Part shown: positions 29,025 through 38,495 of the stretch, piece after piece
How the letters are laid out: every line of letters starts with the position of its first letter
How positions within the stretch are numbered: position 1 is the stretch's first letter
Assembly (NCBI RefSeq): GCF_025602895.1
Contig: NW_026516214.1
Location: forward strand, 62,001-126,000
Reading direction: 5' to 3'
Origin: Polychytrium aggregatum
Taxonomy: Eukaryota; Chytridiomycota; Chytridiomycetes; Polychytriales
DNA: 64,000 nucleotides
Position numbers and translations under genes: made by a program
Notes under the pieces: generated by a model
Database searches by the model: none
What the model was told of the DNA's origin: nothing
What the model saw: the letters and a program-made list of their open reading frames with translations, nothing else

Positions 29025-29507
29025 ATGAAGCGCAAGAACAACCCACCCAAACCACCCCAACCACGCAGTACCTATGACCGGACCAGAATGCCTACGATCC
29101 AGACGACTGCGCGTCGCCCAAGATCCCAACGACGCCAGCACCTATGGCCCAGGTGGATGCGCGATTTTTGCGCTGGGGCGCGAGACCACGTGAATCATCC
29201 ACGTGACCACAGATCTGGCGGCAATCGACCATTCACACCCCAGGAACGCCGTGATCACATGACCCTGCCATCCATCCCGGTCGAGGCCGGACAACGAGAG
29301 GCCAGCACGGCCATCTCGCAAACCTCCGCCCCGTCCGATGTCCAGATCTCCGCCATCCTCCGCCCTCCCTCCTCCGTCCTGCGTACTCCCTCCTCCCCGA
29401 TGCCAGGATTGACTCGCCTTCCCTCAAATACGCCCGGTCCGGCAGGGCAAGAGCGTTTCCTCCTCATCTCGAAGAACGGAGCCCTCCTCCTCTGCCCAGG
29501 ATGCTGA
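29025..29507 (+). CDS. Possible small Pro/Arg-rich ORF
   Basis: 160 aa from the ATG at 29025. The composition is rich in Pro, Arg, Thr and Gln, with no recognised domain. The region also contains splice-like signals in other frames, so this frame may not be the real one. Low support. Confidence 0.2.
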   Translation: MKRKNNPPKPPQPRSTYDRTRMPTIQTTARRPRSQRRQHLWPRWMRDFCAGARDHVNHPRDHRSGGNRPFTPQERRDHMTLPSIPVEAGQREASTAISQTSAPSDVQISAILRPPSSVLRTPSSPMPGLTRLPSNTPGPAGQERFLLISKNGALLLCPGC

Positions 29508-29751
29508 CAGGTACGATGCATTCCCACCACTCCAGCCACCCCTCTGAGCCGATCGCAACTCCCCCGATCTCACCCATTTCTTTGCTTGCAGCCCGCAGCC
29601 CGGTCGACGACGATAACGACAACCCCGTTGGTTACGGTGAGTAGACGCTTGATCCCGGCACTCCATCGTCATGGAGACGTGAGGAACTTGAGGATCTGTG
29701 TGGGATTTTCGTGAGGATCTTTATGGAGTGGCCATGGAGTGCCAGGTGGGC
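29508..29751 (+). other. Possible spliced exons at the virus-host junction
   Basis: The sequence GACAG|GTACGA (donor near 29512), a pyrimidine-rich TTTCTTTGCTTGCAG acceptor near 29591 and a second donor TACG|GTGAGT near 29638 would define a short exon. One frame reads through both sides without a stop. This is the first spliced-looking signal to the right of the intronless block. The product is unrecognised. Confidence 0.25.
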
Positions 29752-30120
29752 GGTAGGAATCTCGGCGGAATGTTGGTGGCTGAATTATGGTGTGCGGCGG
29801 AATCTCCCCGGAATCTTTAATAGTGTGTTTTATATCAAATCGGAATCCTCAGGGTAAAGTCCTCCCCGGGGAGCCAAATACAAAATGACAAAATGACAAA
29901 ATGACAAAACGATGTCGTGGCCAATGCGTTATGGTGGGGTTGGGTGGGTTTTGTCGTTTTGTCGTTTTGTTTTTGCCCTCCCAAGGCTCGACTTTTGGTC
30001 GATAGATTCCGATTTATTATGAAAATACACTATAAAAGATTCCTAAAAGATTCCTATTCATATATAAAAAGATTCCGAGGAGATTCCGTTCGCGTGTGTT
30101 GGAGTGCGGCCATGGTCTGG
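29752..30120 (+). repeat. Left arm of a ~360-bp inverted repeat (foldback-like)
   Basis: Matches the reverse complement of 30533-30890, with a divergent patch near the outer end. The arm contains GGAATC-type units every ~12-40 bp, a CAAAATGA array (29880-29912) and an opposite TTTTGTCG array (29949-29971). The arm is therefore itself partly self-complementary. The composition is AT-rich. Confidence 0.85.
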
Positions 30121-30532
30121 GCCATAGGTGCTGGGGGCTTGGGGAATCCCATCATAGACACCCCAAAGCACCCAGACTACACAAACAATGCATTTCAGCA
30201 TTATCTCGCCTGAGTGAACAGCCTCTGCATATCATTGGTCGGCTAAGCGCGTTTGTGTCACTCGGCTGTGTGGCAGTACATGGCGTGTGTGTTGGCTTGT
30301 GGGCCGCCCACGCTCCCTATGGTGGCGATTTGCTTACTGCCGTTTGGGGTTACACAAGACACACACACGCATACACCCGATGCACCAGGCTCGTTCCAGC
30401 CGCGGGACTTGACCCGCTTCGTTGGGGTGTCGGGGTCGCGGGTGCGAACCCTATGGTCTCGCCCCCAGCGCACCATTCCGGGTACACGGGTATTATCATA
30501 TCCCTTCCAGCCGTCAGCTTGACATGGCATCC
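30121..30532. other. Spacer of the foldback-like repeat
   Basis: 412 bp with no convincing ORF. It contains CA/TG-rich runs and GGGTTCGCACCC on the minus strand, which faintly recalls a tRNA T-arm, but no full tRNA fold was found. Confidence 0.4.
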
Positions 30533-30890
30533 CAGACCATGGCCGCCCTCCAACACACGCGAACGGAATGTCCTCGGAATCTTTTTATATATGAATAGGA
30601 ATCTTTTAGGAATCTTTTATAGTGTATTTTCATAATAAATCGGAATCTATCGACCAAAAGTCGAGCCTTGGGAGGGCAAAAACAAAACGACAAAACGACA
30701 AAACCCACCCAACCCCACCATAACGCATTGGCCACGACATCGTTTTGTCATTTTGTCATTTTGTCATTTTGTATTTGGCTCCCCGGGGAGGACTTTACCC
30801 TGAGGATTCCGATTTGATATGAAACACATAATAAAAGATTCCGAAAAGATTCCTTTTCATATGAGAAAGATTCCGCCGAGATTCCTACCA
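30533..30890 (-). repeat. Right arm of the ~360-bp inverted repeat
   Basis: Reverse complement of the left arm, including the CAAAATGA and TTTTGTCG subrepeats and the GGAATC units. A short CA-dinucleotide run follows at 30888-30901. Confidence 0.85.
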
Positions 30891-31007
30891 CACACACACA
30901 CCACCAGGGCTGCCTACCTGGACACACAATGAGCCCAGTCTCGCCATACCACTGGAGGAAACCCACAAGCCTGTAGCGAACACAGAGACAACGCAAAAAC
31001 CCACCCC

Positions 31008-31392
31008 TGTGAGGACCACGACAAGCAACGACACTGGACGACCAGGTGCTTGGCGAACAACGATAAGCTATATTACGACTTATCAGATAACAACAAGTGT
31101 TGTTCGAACTGCAGATACAAAATGGGTGCAAGAAAGGAGGGGCTTTATAGCCAAGAGGGAAACCGAAGGGCGAAAGTGGGCGAGAGGGGTGGAGCGACAA
31201 ACGAGGGACGAGATGGGGGTGCGAGGGAGGCGGAGCTGCTAGAGAGAGGGGCGAAGCACAGCGCAGTCGGAGGCGAAGTAAGAGTCATCGGCGCCAGCCA
31301 ATCAGGGAATACACGCCAAGACAAACAAACATGACTCACGGTGCATCACGCGCAGCAGTCCACACGTGTTCCCAACGTGCATGATCATCACA
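31008..31392 (-). repeat. 3' LTR of the Gypsy element
   Basis: 385 bp, TGTGAGG...ATCATCACA, same length and apparently the same sequence as 36540-36924. In element orientation this is the downstream LTR. Confidence 0.95.
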
Positions 31393-31410
31393 TCATCCCC
31401 TCCCCAAACT
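31393..31410 (-). other. Polypurine tract
   Basis: The minus strand reads TTTGGGGAGGGGATGA directly before the 3' LTR. This is the position and composition of a plus-strand primer, and it overlaps the pol stop codon (31393-31395). Confidence 0.7.
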
Positions 31411-34400
31411 ACGGCCACTCCTGCGAACAATAAGTCCAGGCTTGTCGGGGTACCGGCGGTGGAAGTCGGCTATCTTGTCGGGAGCGTTAACGTAGTTGGC
31501 GGGCTCCCAGCTGCGATGATCAGTCGAGTAGCCCTTCCAATCAACGAAATAGCTCAACTTACCGCGGACCAGCTTGGAGTCGAGGATCTCCTGGACTTCA
31601 TACTCCAAGTGGTCGTCGACGCGGACTGGCGGAGGAGGGTCTTGGATGCGGCCGGGGAGGGTGTTCGACTTGTGGGGCTCAAGGAGGGAGACATGGAACA
31701 CCGGATGGATCTTGAGATCCTTGGGAAGGTCGAGGCGGAAGGCGAGGGAACCGATGGCTTCGACGATCTTGTAGGGTCCGATGCGCTGGTAGTCCAACTT
31801 CTTGCTTGGACGGGTGGTCTTGATGTTGCGTGTTAGGACCCAGACTTGATCGCCAGGAGCGAACTTGGGAGCGTCGGACTTGTGGGCATCCGCAAAGCGC
31901 TTGTAGTCCGCCTTGGCCTTCTCGAGGTTCTCCTTCAGCAACGCCAAGTTGTGCTGAAGGTGTTCGACTCGGTCGGTCGCGGAGGGGACATCGAGGCTGG
32001 AAGGAAGGACCGGAGACTCGAATCGAGGGTTGAAGCCGTAAGTCGCCAGGAACGGGGAGGCCTTGGTCGAGGTGTGCTCGAGGTTGTTGTATGAGAACTC
32101 GGCGAGCGGGAGCAGCATCGCCCAGTCATCCTGCTGGTACGAGGTGTAGCAGCGGAGATGCTGGTTGATGACTTGGTTGACCCGCTCAGTCTGTCCATCG
32201 GTTTGGGGGTGGAACGCCGTGGACAGACTGGTCTTGATGCCGAGTTCTGAGCACAGGGCCTGCCAGAACCGCGAGGTGAACTGGCTTCCTCGGTCCGAGA
32301 CGATGTTGTCCGGGAGACCGTGGAGACGGAAGATGTTGTCGAGGAACAGCGACGCTGTTTCCTCGGCACTTGGGAGGGACCGACAGGGAAGGAAGTGGGC
32401 CATCTTGGTCAGGCTATCGACGACGACAAAGATGCAAGTCTTGCCGTTGGACTCGGGGAGGTCGGTGATAAAGTCCATCGTCACCAGAGACCAGGGTCGC
32501 GATGCCGTCGGGAGGGGCTGCAAGTATCCAAACGGCTTATGTCGAGGGACTTTCGAGCGTGCACAAGTGTCGCACGTCGAGACATAAGCCTGGACATCCT
32601 TGCGGATTGAGGGCCACCAGAACTGCCTCGAGATCAGTGCCCGAGTCCGCCGAATGCCAGGATGTCCAACAGCGACAGGATCGTGGCATGACTTGAGGAC
32701 GGGGACTCGACACGACTCGGGCACAACGATCTTGTCCATGAAGGTGAGGAGACCATCCTTCAGGACATACTTGGGATCGTTGCGGAGCTGGTCCAGGGAC
32801 GGGTCCTTGGGTTGCTCCTCGGCAATGAGCTTGAGCAAGTCCACAGGGCGAGTGGAACTTGCATCCGAGGAGCGACGGACGGCACAGGCGAACGACGAAG
32901 GTGGCAGCAACGGGGGAGGCTCCTTGGACACAGGTGCGGACGGAGGGACGTAGTCCGGGCGGCGGGAGAGAGCGTCGGCCTTGCCGTTCTTTGGACCGGG
33001 GAGGTACTGGATCCGGAGGTCGAACCGAGACAGGAACTGCGACCACCGGGCGTGTCGCTGGTTGAGGATGCGGGCCGACGCCAGGTATTCCAAGTTCTTG
33101 TGGTCGGTAAGGACTTGGACTGGGTGTTGGGCACCTTCGAGGTAGTGTCGCCAGACCTCGAAAGCCTCCTTGATGGCCAAGAGCTCCTTCTCATAGATGC
33201 TGTAGTTGCGTTCAGCATCCATGAGCGTGCGGGAGTGGAAGGAGCACGGGTGCAGGTGGCCATCGGAGCCGCGCTGGGACAGGACGCATCCGATCGCAAA
33301 GTCTGAGGCATCAGACTCCACGACAAAGGGCTTGGATGGGTCGGGGTGCGCAAGGACGGGCTCGGAGACGAAGGCTTCCTTGAGGGACTGGAAAGCCTTG
33401 TGGGCGTCGGGGGACCAGCGGAAGACCTGGGACTTCTTGAACAGGAGCGTGAGCGGACCGGCGATCTTGGCATATCCGTCAATGAAGCGACGGTAAAAGT
33501 TCGAGAACCCAATGAAGGAGCGAAGGTCGGAGACATTGCGGGGGACGGGCCAGTCGACAATGGCGGAGAGCTTTGCTCGTTCCATCTCGATACCCTTGGG
33601 CGAGATGACGTAGCCGAGGAATGAGACCTTGTCCTTGGAGAACTCGCACTTCTCCAGCTTGCAGTACAACTTTGCAGCCTGGAGCTTGGCCAGGACCTGC
33701 TTGACGTGATTTGCATGCTGAGTGGGGTCAGCGCTGTAAATCAAAATGTCGTCAAGGTAGGCAATCGCAAAGTTGTCCAGTTCATCACGAAGGACATCGT
33801 TGATGAAGTGCTGGAAGGTGGCCGGAGCATTGGTGAGTCCAAAGGGCATCACCAAGTACTCGAACTGGCCGTAACGAGTGCGAAAGGCCGTCTTCCACTC
33901 GTCGCCTGCGCGGATACGCAGCAGGTTGTAGGCCCCGCGGAGGTCCAGCTTCGTGAACACCTTCGCGTCCCGGACTCGGTCCAGCATCTCATTGATCAAC
34001 GGTAAGGGGTAACGATTCTTGACCGTGATCGTGTTCAATGCGCGATAGTCCACGCAGAGACGCAGAGAGCCGTCCTTCTTCTTGACGAAAAGGATCGGAG
34101 AACCGGCGGGAGAGGACGAAGGACGGATGAACCCTTTGACGAGGTTGTCGTCGAGGTATTCACGAAGGGCCTTGAGTTCGGGCTCTGACAGGGAGTAGAG
34201 CGGTCCGAACTTGGGGGTCTTGCCGGGCTCCAGGTCGATCGGGCAGTCGTACGTCCGGTGCGGGGGCAACGAATCGGCTTCCTGCTTCGAGAAGACTGAG
34301 CCAAACGACTTGTACTCCTCGGGGATCGACGTCGAGAGGGGCGTCGGATCCGGATCGGTGGCAGGAAGGACGAGGACTTGGAACACAGTCAGGGGGTCGG

Positions 34401-35352
34401 GGCTAGACTGTGTGTCGAGGACGGACTGCTCCAACGACTTGTACCTGATCGCTTGGACACGGACAGGAGCGGGGCTGGGAGCAACGGGACCGGGGAGACC
34501 AGGACGGACGGAGACGAGACCGGAGGGACCAGGACGAGCAGCACAGGAACAGGGCACCTCACTCGGAACACAATCAGAATAACGTTGAGCGATCACTTTA
34601 TTCTGATCATCTTCGCGAGTACAAACGGTGCGAGGCGAAGAAGCGAGCACCACAGTGGTGTCGGTAGAGGCACGAGGGAAAACATTGGGTGTGTCGCCAA
34701 CAAGAGGAAGGGGAGAAGGAGAAACGGAAGAAACGGAAGGGAGGGAAGAGGCATCCACAACCTTGAGGATGTGGTTTGCAGGACGGGGAAGGCAAAGGAG
34801 TCCACGAGCCCAGTGGAACCTGGGTTCGATGGACTGCAGCCAGGGATAGCCAAGGATAACAGGTTGGTGGGGAGACTTAATGACATCAAAGGAAAGGTGT
34901 TGAGTGTAGTCCCCAAGAACAATCTTGAGGGGTTCCGTCTCAAAAGTGATGGGGCCGGAAGAAAGTGGCTGGCCATCGACACCTTGGACAGGGAGGGGAG
35001 TGGATTTGGAAACGAGGGGGACCGAGAAGCGGTCAACAAAGCTCTCGTCGATGAAGTTGCCGGAGGCACCAGAATCGACGAGAAGTTGGCAAGAGAGGGA
35101 GCGACCAGAAGGGAGAACAAGAGAAGCGGAGAAAACGGGAGAAGACGAAGAAATCGACGAGACGCACGAAGAAGGCTCGGAGCAGAGATCAGTGTCGGCA
35201 GCATGGTTCGAGCAGATGACCAAGTTCGCAGGTGGTGTGGAGATCGGGAGCTCTGTCAAAGACATCTGGGAGCCAGATGTGCCCTTAGAAGAGGCGGGTT
35301 TGACAGAGTGCGATCCACCACCGACTACATTGATCATTCCACACATAGCCAT
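31393..35352 (-). CDS. pol: Pol polyprotein: protease, RT, RNase H, integrase, chromodomain
   Basis: 1319 aa counted from the first Met (35352). The frame is open further upstream into the end of gag, consistent with expression by -1 frameshifting. Order: aspartic protease (LLVDSGASG, ~93), reverse transcriptase with YLDD (~530), RNase H (VVESDASDFAIG), integrase with the HHCC zinc domain (HPGIRRTRA...CDTCARSK, ~895-935) and DDE core (MDFITDLP, SDRGSQFTS, NQVINQ region), then a chromodomain (~1245-1300, YFVDWKGYSTDHRSWEP). This order is the Ty3/Gypsy arrangement, and the chromodomain defines a chromovirus, which can direct integration to marked chromatin. All catalytic motifs are present and no stop interrupts the frame. 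Confidence 0.96.
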   Translation of the reverse strand: MAMCGMINVVGGGSHSVKPASSKGTSGSQMSLTELPISTPPANLVICSNHAADTDLCSEPSSCVSSISSSSPVFSASLVLPSGRSLSCQLLVDSGASGNFIDESFVDRFSVPLVSKSTPLPVQGVDGQPLSSGPITFETEPLKIVLGDYTQHLSFDVIKSPHQPVILGYPWLQSIEPRFHWARGLLCLPRPANHILKVVDASSLPSVSSVSPSPLPLVGDTPNVFPRASTDTTVVLASSPRTVCTREDDQNKVIAQRYSDCVPSEVPCSCAARPGPSGLVSVRPGLPGPVAPSPAPVRVQAIRYKSLEQSVLDTQSSPDPLTVFQVLVLPATDPDPTPLSTSIPEEYKSFGSVFSKQEADSLPPHRTYDCPIDLEPGKTPKFGPLYSLSEPELKALREYLDDNLVKGFIRPSSSPAGSPILFVKKKDGSLRLCVDYRALNTITVKNRYPLPLINEMLDRVRDAKVFTKLDLRGAYNLLRIRAGDEWKTAFRTRYGQFEYLVMPFGLTNAPATFQHFINDVLRDELDNFAIAYLDDILIYSADPTQHANHVKQVLAKLQAAKLYCKLEKCEFSKDKVSFLGYVISPKGIEMERAKLSAIVDWPVPRNVSDLRSFIGFSNFYRRFIDGYAKIAGPLTLLFKKSQVFRWSPDAHKAFQSLKEAFVSEPVLAHPDPSKPFVVESDASDFAIGCVLSQRGSDGHLHPCSFHSRTLMDAERNYSIYEKELLAIKEAFEVWRHYLEGAQHPVQVLTDHKNLEYLASARILNQRHARWSQFLSRFDLRIQYLPGPKNGKADALSRRPDYVPPSAPVSKEPPPLLPPSSFACAVRRSSDASSTRPVDLLKLIAEEQPKDPSLDQLRNDPKYVLKDGLLTFMDKIVVPESCRVPVLKSCHDPVAVGHPGIRRTRALISRQFWWPSIRKDVQAYVSTCDTCARSKVPRHKPFGYLQPLPTASRPWSLVTMDFITDLPESNGKTCIFVVVDSLTKMAHFLPCRSLPSAEETASLFLDNIFRLHGLPDNIVSDRGSQFTSRFWQALCSELGIKTSLSTAFHPQTDGQTERVNQVINQHLRCYTSYQQDDWAMLLPLAEFSYNNLEHTSTKASPFLATYGFNPRFESPVLPSSLDVPSATDRVEHLQHNLALLKENLEKAKADYKRFADAHKSDAPKFAPGDQVWVLTRNIKTTRPSKKLDYQRIGPYKIVEAIGSLAFRLDLPKDLKIHPVFHVSLLEPHKSNTLPGRIQDPPPPVRVDDHLEYEVQEILDSKLVRGKLSYFVDWKGYSTDHRSWEPANYVNAPDKIADFHRRYPDKPGLIVRRSGRSLGRG

Positions 35353-35417
35353 GCGTTCGACACTTACCTCATGCTCCTTACCATCGACGCTTGCTTCTGG
35401 AGGAAGGGGAGACGGCT

Positions 35418-35460
35418 CCAGATCTAAGCCTCCACTTAGATCTGGGCCTGGTCGTTTCCC
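35418..35460 (-). promoter_or_regulatory. -1 ribosomal frameshift signal at the gag-pol junction
   Basis: The heptamer GGGAAAC (35454-35460, minus strand) lies in the gag frame as G GGA AAC. An 8-nt spacer follows, then an 11-bp perfect stem (35435-35445 with 35418-35428) closed by a 6-nt loop. The gag stop TAA (35436-35438) lies inside the stem. Pol is in the -1 frame relative to gag and is open across this site. Confidence 0.85.
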
Positions 35461-36419
35461 GACTCGAAGTGTTCCTCCTCACCATCATCGTAGACGATGG
35501 TTCGGACAACCTTCGAACGGGGACGGGAGCCGGGAGCCTGAGGACGGGAGCCGGGGAAGCGGGAACCAGAGGCGGGAGCACGGGAGCCGGACTTGAGGGG
35601 GCAGGACTTGGCGACGTGGCCGGGCTTGCCACAGCGGAAGCAGAGGCGCTCCTGGAAGCGGCGGTTCTTCTCCTCGGGGGTCAGGCGGCTGACGACGGCG
35701 GCGTCGATCTGCATCGGCTCGGAGTAGAGAACCGGAGGCTCCTGGGCGGGCGGCTGGAAGGACGGGGTGCGGGAGTTGAAGGCCTGGGTGCCGAAGGAAA
35801 CAGGGCCAGTGTTTCGGAGCTCGTTGTTGAGCTCGATGATGCGTGCATCGATCTTGAGGCAACGCTCGACGAACGGGACCAAGCGGAGAGGGAGAGGGTC
35901 GATGAAGGAGAGGCGCTGCTTGATCTCCCTCGACAGGCCACGGCGGAAGGCGGAGATCTTGGCTTCGTCGTTCCAGGGAAGGTCGGCGGCAACGCGGAGG
36001 AACTCTGAGGCATAATCCATGCACGAGCGGTTGCCCTGTGCCATGGAGGAAAGGAGCAGCTCGGCAGTGTGGGTGCGGTCGGGATCGTCAAACGCTTGGC
36101 GAAAGCGTTCCATGAACGAGTCGAACGAGTGCAGGATTTGATCGTTCGACTCGATCAAGGGAGTCGCCCACTGGAGGGCCGGACCAGTGAGCAAACTCAA
36201 GACGTAACCCACCTTGACTTGCTCGGACGGGAACCTGGATGCCTGGAGCATCATGAGCAGGCGGCACTGGTTGACGAAGGGGCGGAACTTTGACCTGGTG
36301 CCGTCGAACTTGTCCGGGGTCGGCATGTGCGGGAGCTGTGGGGCGGCGGAAGAATGTGTGGTCCGGAGGAGAACCAGTTCCTCCTGGAGGGCAACGATTT
36401 GGGCCTGGAGTTGGTCCAT
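35436..36419 (-). CDS. gag: Gag capsid/nucleocapsid protein
   Basis: 327 aa from the ATG at 36419. The N-terminal coiled segment (LQAQIVALQEELVLL) is followed by the Ty3/Gypsy gag capsid core (KFDGTRSKFRPFVNQC, VLSLLTGPALQWA, FRQAFDDPDR). One CCHC zinc knuckle near the C-terminus (CFRCGKPGHVAKSC, around 35600-35650) would bind element RNA. The tail is Pro/Gly/Ser/Arg-rich. The last codons carry the frameshift site into pol. Confidence 0.93.
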   Translation of the reverse strand: MDQLQAQIVALQEELVLLRTTHSSAAPQLPHMPTPDKFDGTRSKFRPFVNQCRLLMMLQASRFPSEQVKVGYVLSLLTGPALQWATPLIESNDQILHSFDSFMERFRQAFDDPDRTHTAELLLSSMAQGNRSCMDYASEFLRVAADLPWNDEAKISAFRRGLSREIKQRLSFIDPLPLRLVPFVERCLKIDARIIELNNELRNTGPVSFGTQAFNSRTPSFQPPAQEPPVLYSEPMQIDAAVVSRLTPEEKNRRFQERLCFRCGKPGHVAKSCPLKSGSRAPASGSRFPGSRPQAPGSRPRSKVVRTIVYDDGEEEHFESGNDQAQI

Positions 36420-36526
36420 GTGGGCTTTGAAAGTGGGGAGCGAGGATGCAGGGAAGACAACAGAGAATAGAAGGATGAGGGCAGCAACGAAGCCTCAGCC
36501 AAGCAGGTGGTCAGACAGAGAGAGGG

Positions 36527-36537
36527 AGTTCGAACAA
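36527..36537 (-). other. Candidate primer-binding site
   Basis: The minus strand reads TTGTTCGAACT two bases after the 5' LTR. It is complementary to AGTTCGAACAA inside the same LTR (36632-36642), at a plausible transcript start downstream of a TATAAA box. That is the geometry of Tf1/sushi-type self-priming. The core is palindromic and resembles a tRNA T-loop, so a tRNA primer is the alternative. Confidence 0.5.
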
Positions 36538-36539
36538 TA

Positions 36540-36924
36540 TGTGAGGACCACGACAAGCAACGACACTGGACGACCAGGTGCTTGGCGAACAACGATAAGC
36601 TATATTACGACTTATCAGATAACAACAAGTGTTGTTCGAACTGCAGATACAAAATGGGTGCAAGAAAGGAGGGGCTTTATAGCCAAGAGGGAAACCGAAG
36701 GGCGAAAGTGGGCGAGAGGGGTGGAGCGACAAACGAGGGACGAGATGGGGGTGCGAGGGAGGCGGAGCTGCTAGAGAGAGGGGCGAAGCACAGCGCAGTC
36801 GGAGGCGAAGTAAGAGTCATCGGCGCCAGCCAATCAGGGAATACACGCCAAGACAAACAAACATGACTCACGGTGCATCACGCGCAGCAGTCCACACGTG
36901 TTCCCAACGTGCATGATCATCACA
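36540..36924 (-). repeat. 5' LTR of the Gypsy element
   Basis: 385 bp, upstream LTR in element orientation. Its minus strand has GGCTATAAAGCCC, a good TATA box, about 39 nt before the AGTTCGAACAA proposed as the transcript start. Confidence 0.95.
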
Positions 36925-36929
36925 ACCCC

Positions 36930-37374
36930 CTGCATCGAACCACCCAAAAATGCGAGTCTCGCCACCCGCGCATTGCGACCCGGCGATATCATCAACCACC
37001 CAATATACACGAGATCCATCCCGGTCAAGCCGGGCGGGCCCAAACCACCCGACCCAACGAACAACACCGAACCCCAACGAACACCCAGATAGCCCAGATA
37101 CCCAAAATACCCAAAATACCCCAGATATGTAATCCGCCACACTGCGCACCCGAAAACCCAAGCCACACTTATCACACCCAGCAACATAAAAGCAGCAGCA
37201 TCCCCGCCTCCATCAGCAAATCCACTCTCACCCGAAGAACAACGCCTACCCCGACGACACCCAAGTACCCCAAGTACCCCAAGTACCCCAAGTACTCCAA
37301 TTCCCACGACTACCCCGACTACTCCCAAGTACCCCACCAAGCCCAACTCCCACGCCCACCCCACCCCTCACAAC
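36930..37374. other. C-rich low-complexity DNA
   Basis: No gene supported. It contains a 10-bp tandem array (CCCCAAGTAC x4, 37257-37298) and degenerate CCCAAATA-type units around 37085-37125. The strand bias towards C and A is strong. Confidence 0.6.
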
Positions 37375-37404
37375 CCTAACCTAACCTAACCTAAGTTAAC
37401 CTAA
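37375..37404 (+). repeat. Short telomere-like CCTAA array
   Basis: Four perfect CCTAA units, then GTTAA and one more CCTAA. It reads as TTAGG on the other strand, the type seen at some chromosome ends. TTAGGTTA also occurs near 37608 and 37807. Too short to be a telomere; an interstitial or subtelomeric remnant is likely. Confidence 0.55.
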
Positions 37405-38495
37405 ACCCGCCCCCAATACCCCGACTACCCCAACTATTACAATGACACCAATAAAGCCCAACTACCCCAACTACAACGAATTCACCAAATATAACTACTA
37501 TAACAGATACACCATATCCTACAACCACCCCATAGCTTACGACTACCCCATTCCCTACGACTACCCCCAACCCATACGACTACCCCGACTACCCCGTCTT
37601 CCCTTAGGTTACGCCATACCCTCCGACTACCCCTACCCCGCCAACCCTACCGTCCTCTGCGCCCCCTCCCCACGTCTACCCCTACTACCCCGACTACCCC
37701 GACTACACCAACCCTACCATCTACCCCCTACCCCGCCAACCCTACCGTCCTCCACATCCCCCACCCTGCGTACCCCACGTCTACCCCTACCCCCCTCCTC
37801 TTCCTTTTAGGTTAGCCAGCTATACCGTTTCTGTCGTCCCCGCCAGCTCTCAAAAACGGTATAGTCACTGATATACCCCTATACTACTCCACCCCCGTCC
37901 GGCCGGCTCAAGGCTGGCTCCCAAGCCCGTACTCATGGCAACTCTCCCCCACCTTCGCCATGTTCTTTCCAGTTTGACCAGCCCATCTGTTCCTATACCA
38001 CTGTGTAGCATCATCTCCGAAGCGGCTGGTCCCCACCTCGACACATCATCGGTAGTGAACGCCGCCCTGTGAACGCACATCCCGCCCAGCTGTTGTGCCT
38101 AGATCTGATCCTGAAATAATACCAAGCGAAACACCCCGAGGCACATGTGCTGTGAGTGTGGACGGCGCCCCGCCAGCAAGAGTGTGGCGGATCTCTCATG
38201 CATCTGCGTTGCAGCCCACGGACCGACCAGACACTTACCAAGTCGCACTTTCACGAGAGCGACAGCGGGCAGGATCGGGCACAGCTTCGAAGTGATTGTG
38301 CGGTGGGGCACAACAAAGAGTATATTGGCGCTGCTTCCATCGGGCGGGACCATCCGTTCTCATTGGGGATACATCCTGCAGCCCTGAGATACAAACGGTG
38401 ATCTGACACCGCAGTTCGTACCTCTGTCGCTCATGCCACGCCACCGCAAGATTATTGCGCCGTCGGAATTCTCCCGCCTCATCTGCTCTGGCCGG
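37405..38495. other. Pyrimidine-rich subtelomere-like stretch with no recognised gene
   Basis: 37405-37800 is almost purely C, T and A on the plus strand, with CTACCCCGA repeats. The open frame there (Tyr/Pro/Leu only) is a composition artefact. An 11-bp inverted repeat CTATACCGTTT / AAACGGTATAG (37820-37830, 37854-37864) follows. I see nothing supported from 37865 to 38495. Confidence 0.5.

Larger units (their letters stand above)
31008..36924 (-). mobile_element. Full-length Ty3/Gypsy LTR retrotransposon (chromovirus)
   Basis: 5917 bp, flanked by the 5-bp target duplication ACCCC (31003-31007 and 36925-36929). The two 385-bp LTRs appear identical and start TG and end CA. Gag and pol are both intact on the minus strand, and pol ends in a chromodomain. 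Identical LTRs plus open frames indicate a very recent insertion. It lies between the viral block and the telomere-like repeats. Confidence 0.97.

Noticed and set aside
28260-29507. 415-codon plus-strand frame
   Set aside because: Its first two thirds are the antisense of the D5 paralogue at 27660-28958; only the part after 29025 could stand alone.
30370-30480. tRNA-like T-arm signals in the foldback spacer
   Set aside because: GGGTTCGCACCC and GCGGGTCAAGTCCCGC recall T-arms, but no acceptor, D or anticodon arms can be paired around them.
31009-31334. Small ORFs inside the LTRs (also at 36507-36866)
   Set aside because: They repeat identically in both LTRs and run against the element; no domain.
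35353-35375. A GTAAGT splice donor just before the first Met of pol
   Set aside because: The pol frame is open through it and the -1 frameshift signal already explains the gag-pol arrangement.
37442-37810. 122-codon Tyr/Pro/Leu-rich ORF
   Set aside because: Pure low-complexity translation of CTACCCCGA-type repeats.
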